Assembly (NCBI GenBank): GCA_024684515.1
Contig: JAIKWS010000126.1
Coordinates: 1 to 53,362 of the forward strand
Direction of reading: 5' to 3'
DNA from: Prevotella sp.
GTDB lineage: Bacteria; Bacteroidota; Bacteroidia; Bacteroidales; Bacteroidaceae
Length of the DNA stretch: 53,362 nt
The notes below the pieces were generated by a model. It saw only the letters and a program-made list of their open reading frames with translations. It was not told where the DNA came from and made no database searches. The position numbers were made by a program, and so were the translations under genes. Below, in pieces: positions 52,780 through 53,362 of the stretch (within the stretch, counting starts at the first letter, position 1; each line of letters begins with the position of its first letter).

Positions 52780-52890
52780 CTAAAAAGGTCCGCATCCCAT
52801 GCAACTGGTAGTTCCCAGTGCAGTCAGAGCCGCAGTGATGATGCTGGCTATCACTTGGAGGACAGCCCTCCAGAATTCTTTGTTCTTCAT
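52780..52890 (-). CDS. Smalltalk micro-protein
   Basis: A 36-residue protein too short for usual gene finding. It starts MKNKEFWRAVLQVIASIITA and ends GTTSCMGCGPF. The pattern of a few polar residues, Trp, LQV, a short hydrophobic helix ITAALTALG and TSCM is that of the Bacteroidetes smalltalk family (about 30-35 residues). These often lie near genes for an HU-like DNA-binding protein and an N-acetylmuramoyl-L-alanine amidase. Neither neighbour is visible here: downstream is a hairpin and the tRNA, upstream are repeats. The function is unknown; a small membrane peptide is plausible. The CMGC end is longer than usual. Confidence 0.75.
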   Translation of the reverse strand: MKNKEFWRAVLQVIASIITAALTALGTTSCMGCGPF

Positions 52891-53362
52891 AATGCTAGTT
52901 GATTTAAATTCCTAAATTCTTCTATTCTTTTATTCCCAAATTCCTTTATTCTTTTATTCCGAAAAAAATCCGAAAAACCGAAATACCCGAAAATTTTGCC
53001 TGTACATTGAACCTCGTGGGGAAATCAGAAAACATCGAAAAGCCCGAAAGTCACGAAAATCTCTTTACTATGCCTGGAACGTCGCGGGGAAATCCGAAAA
53101 AACCGAAAAGCCCGAAAAGTCGAGAGGGTCGAGAAGTCGAAAGTCATGTGAGTGAGTACCTTGGATGATACAGGCCGCGGGTGGCCTCAACTGGCAGGCA
53201 TTTTGCCGTTTGCTGTTCTGTACGTTGCTGCTGCAGCAACCTCCGGTGCCCACACCCCGCATGGCCTCATCCCGCAGGTCTCAGCCGGATGGCACTCCCC
53301 TCCCCTCCTCTTAGGGGAGGGGTAGGGGTGGGGTCTGCAGAACTATCTATTACACCTAGCGT
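52891..53362. other. Repeat region at the right end
   Basis: No gene is supported. It holds a 24-bp tandem repeat in two copies (52914-52961, starting AAATTC and ending TTTTATTCC), a dispersed repeat (about 53010-53225) with partial internal duplication, and a CCCCTCCCCT/AGGGGAGGGG hairpin (53297-53322). I see nothing else up to the cut edge. Confidence 0.65.
53010..53225 (+). repeat. Dispersed ~210-bp repeat, copy 2
   Basis: It aligns with the minus strand of 31845-32052. A ~70-bp sub-unit (GGGGAAATC, then GAAAAGCCCGAAA) occurs twice within and just before it (about 52997-53060 and 53069-53126). No transposase sequence is attached to this copy. Confidence 0.75.

Noticed and set aside
53297..53322. 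CCCCTCCCCT/AGGGGAGGGG hairpin as a terminator
   Set aside because: No adjacent gene to terminate and no T-run; listed only as a structure.

Overview
This 53-kb window is chromosomal DNA of a Bacteroidales bacterium, most likely a Prevotella/Segatella-type species. Evidence: many genes are preceded by the Bacteroidetes promoter pattern (TTTG, about 20 bp, then TAnnTTTG) rather than -35/-10 boxes. Typical Bacteroidetes families are present (putative porin, DUF4468, SprE/PorW lipoprotein, smalltalk micro-protein, acidic surface-lipoprotein signals, long Rho). Starts are AT-rich without strong Shine-Dalgarno sites. The species cannot be fixed from the sequence alone.

Layout. 1-8.5 kb: ATP-grasp-like protein plus GH43 glycosidase; a minus-strand pair (MltF-like lytic transglycosylase, BadF-type sugar kinase); hisG-hisD-hisC. 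8.5-9.1 kb: repeat-rich gap. 9.1-15.4 kb: a large GH31 glycosidase with dockerin- and cohesin-like C-terminal modules, convergent with a TonB-dependent receptor. 15.4-16 kb: palindromes and inverted repeats. 16-22.7 kb: a seven-gene operon phoH-purC-menG-aroE-TPM protein-lemA-purM, closed by a terminator that overlaps the next promoter. 22.8-24.8 kb: prfA-pyrF. 24.8-26.3 kb: an insertion-like segment with an Rpn-family nuclease and a decayed transposase, bracketed by two copies of a 106-bp terminator-plus-promoter module. 26.4-28.5 kb: pgi and a HAD phosphatase. 28.5-31.1 kb (minus): rho and a small lipoprotein. 31.1-32.1 kb: transposase remnant and a dispersed repeat. 32.2-39 kb: carB (minus, of the eukaryote-like type), divergent from pepT and a cation/proton antiporter. 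39-42.5 kb (minus): DUF4468 protein, two-TM protein and putative porin. 42.6-45.2 kb: secreted alpha/beta hydrolase and two tandem deoxynucleoside kinases. 45.4-52.2 kb (minus): surface lipoprotein; aroA, Cys-rich mini-membrane protein and SprE/PorW. 52.3-53.4 kb: tRNA-Pro(GGG), an isolated 36-residue smalltalk gene and a second copy of the dispersed repeat.

Most genes are housekeeping: histidine, purine, pyrimidine, aromatic and menaquinone biosynthesis, translation and transcription termination, and envelope. The accessory interest lies in the repeat families in the gaps (AT-rich palindromes, 12-bp and 22-bp tandem arrays after stop codons, a ~210-bp dispersed repeat), the Rpn insertion, the GH31 modular enzyme, the paired deoxynucleoside kinases and the very small genes. 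I saw no CRISPR array, prophage, restriction-modification system, integron or complete mobile element. I did not identify a clearly new multi-gene system; the closest candidates are the duplicated module around rpn and the repeat families.
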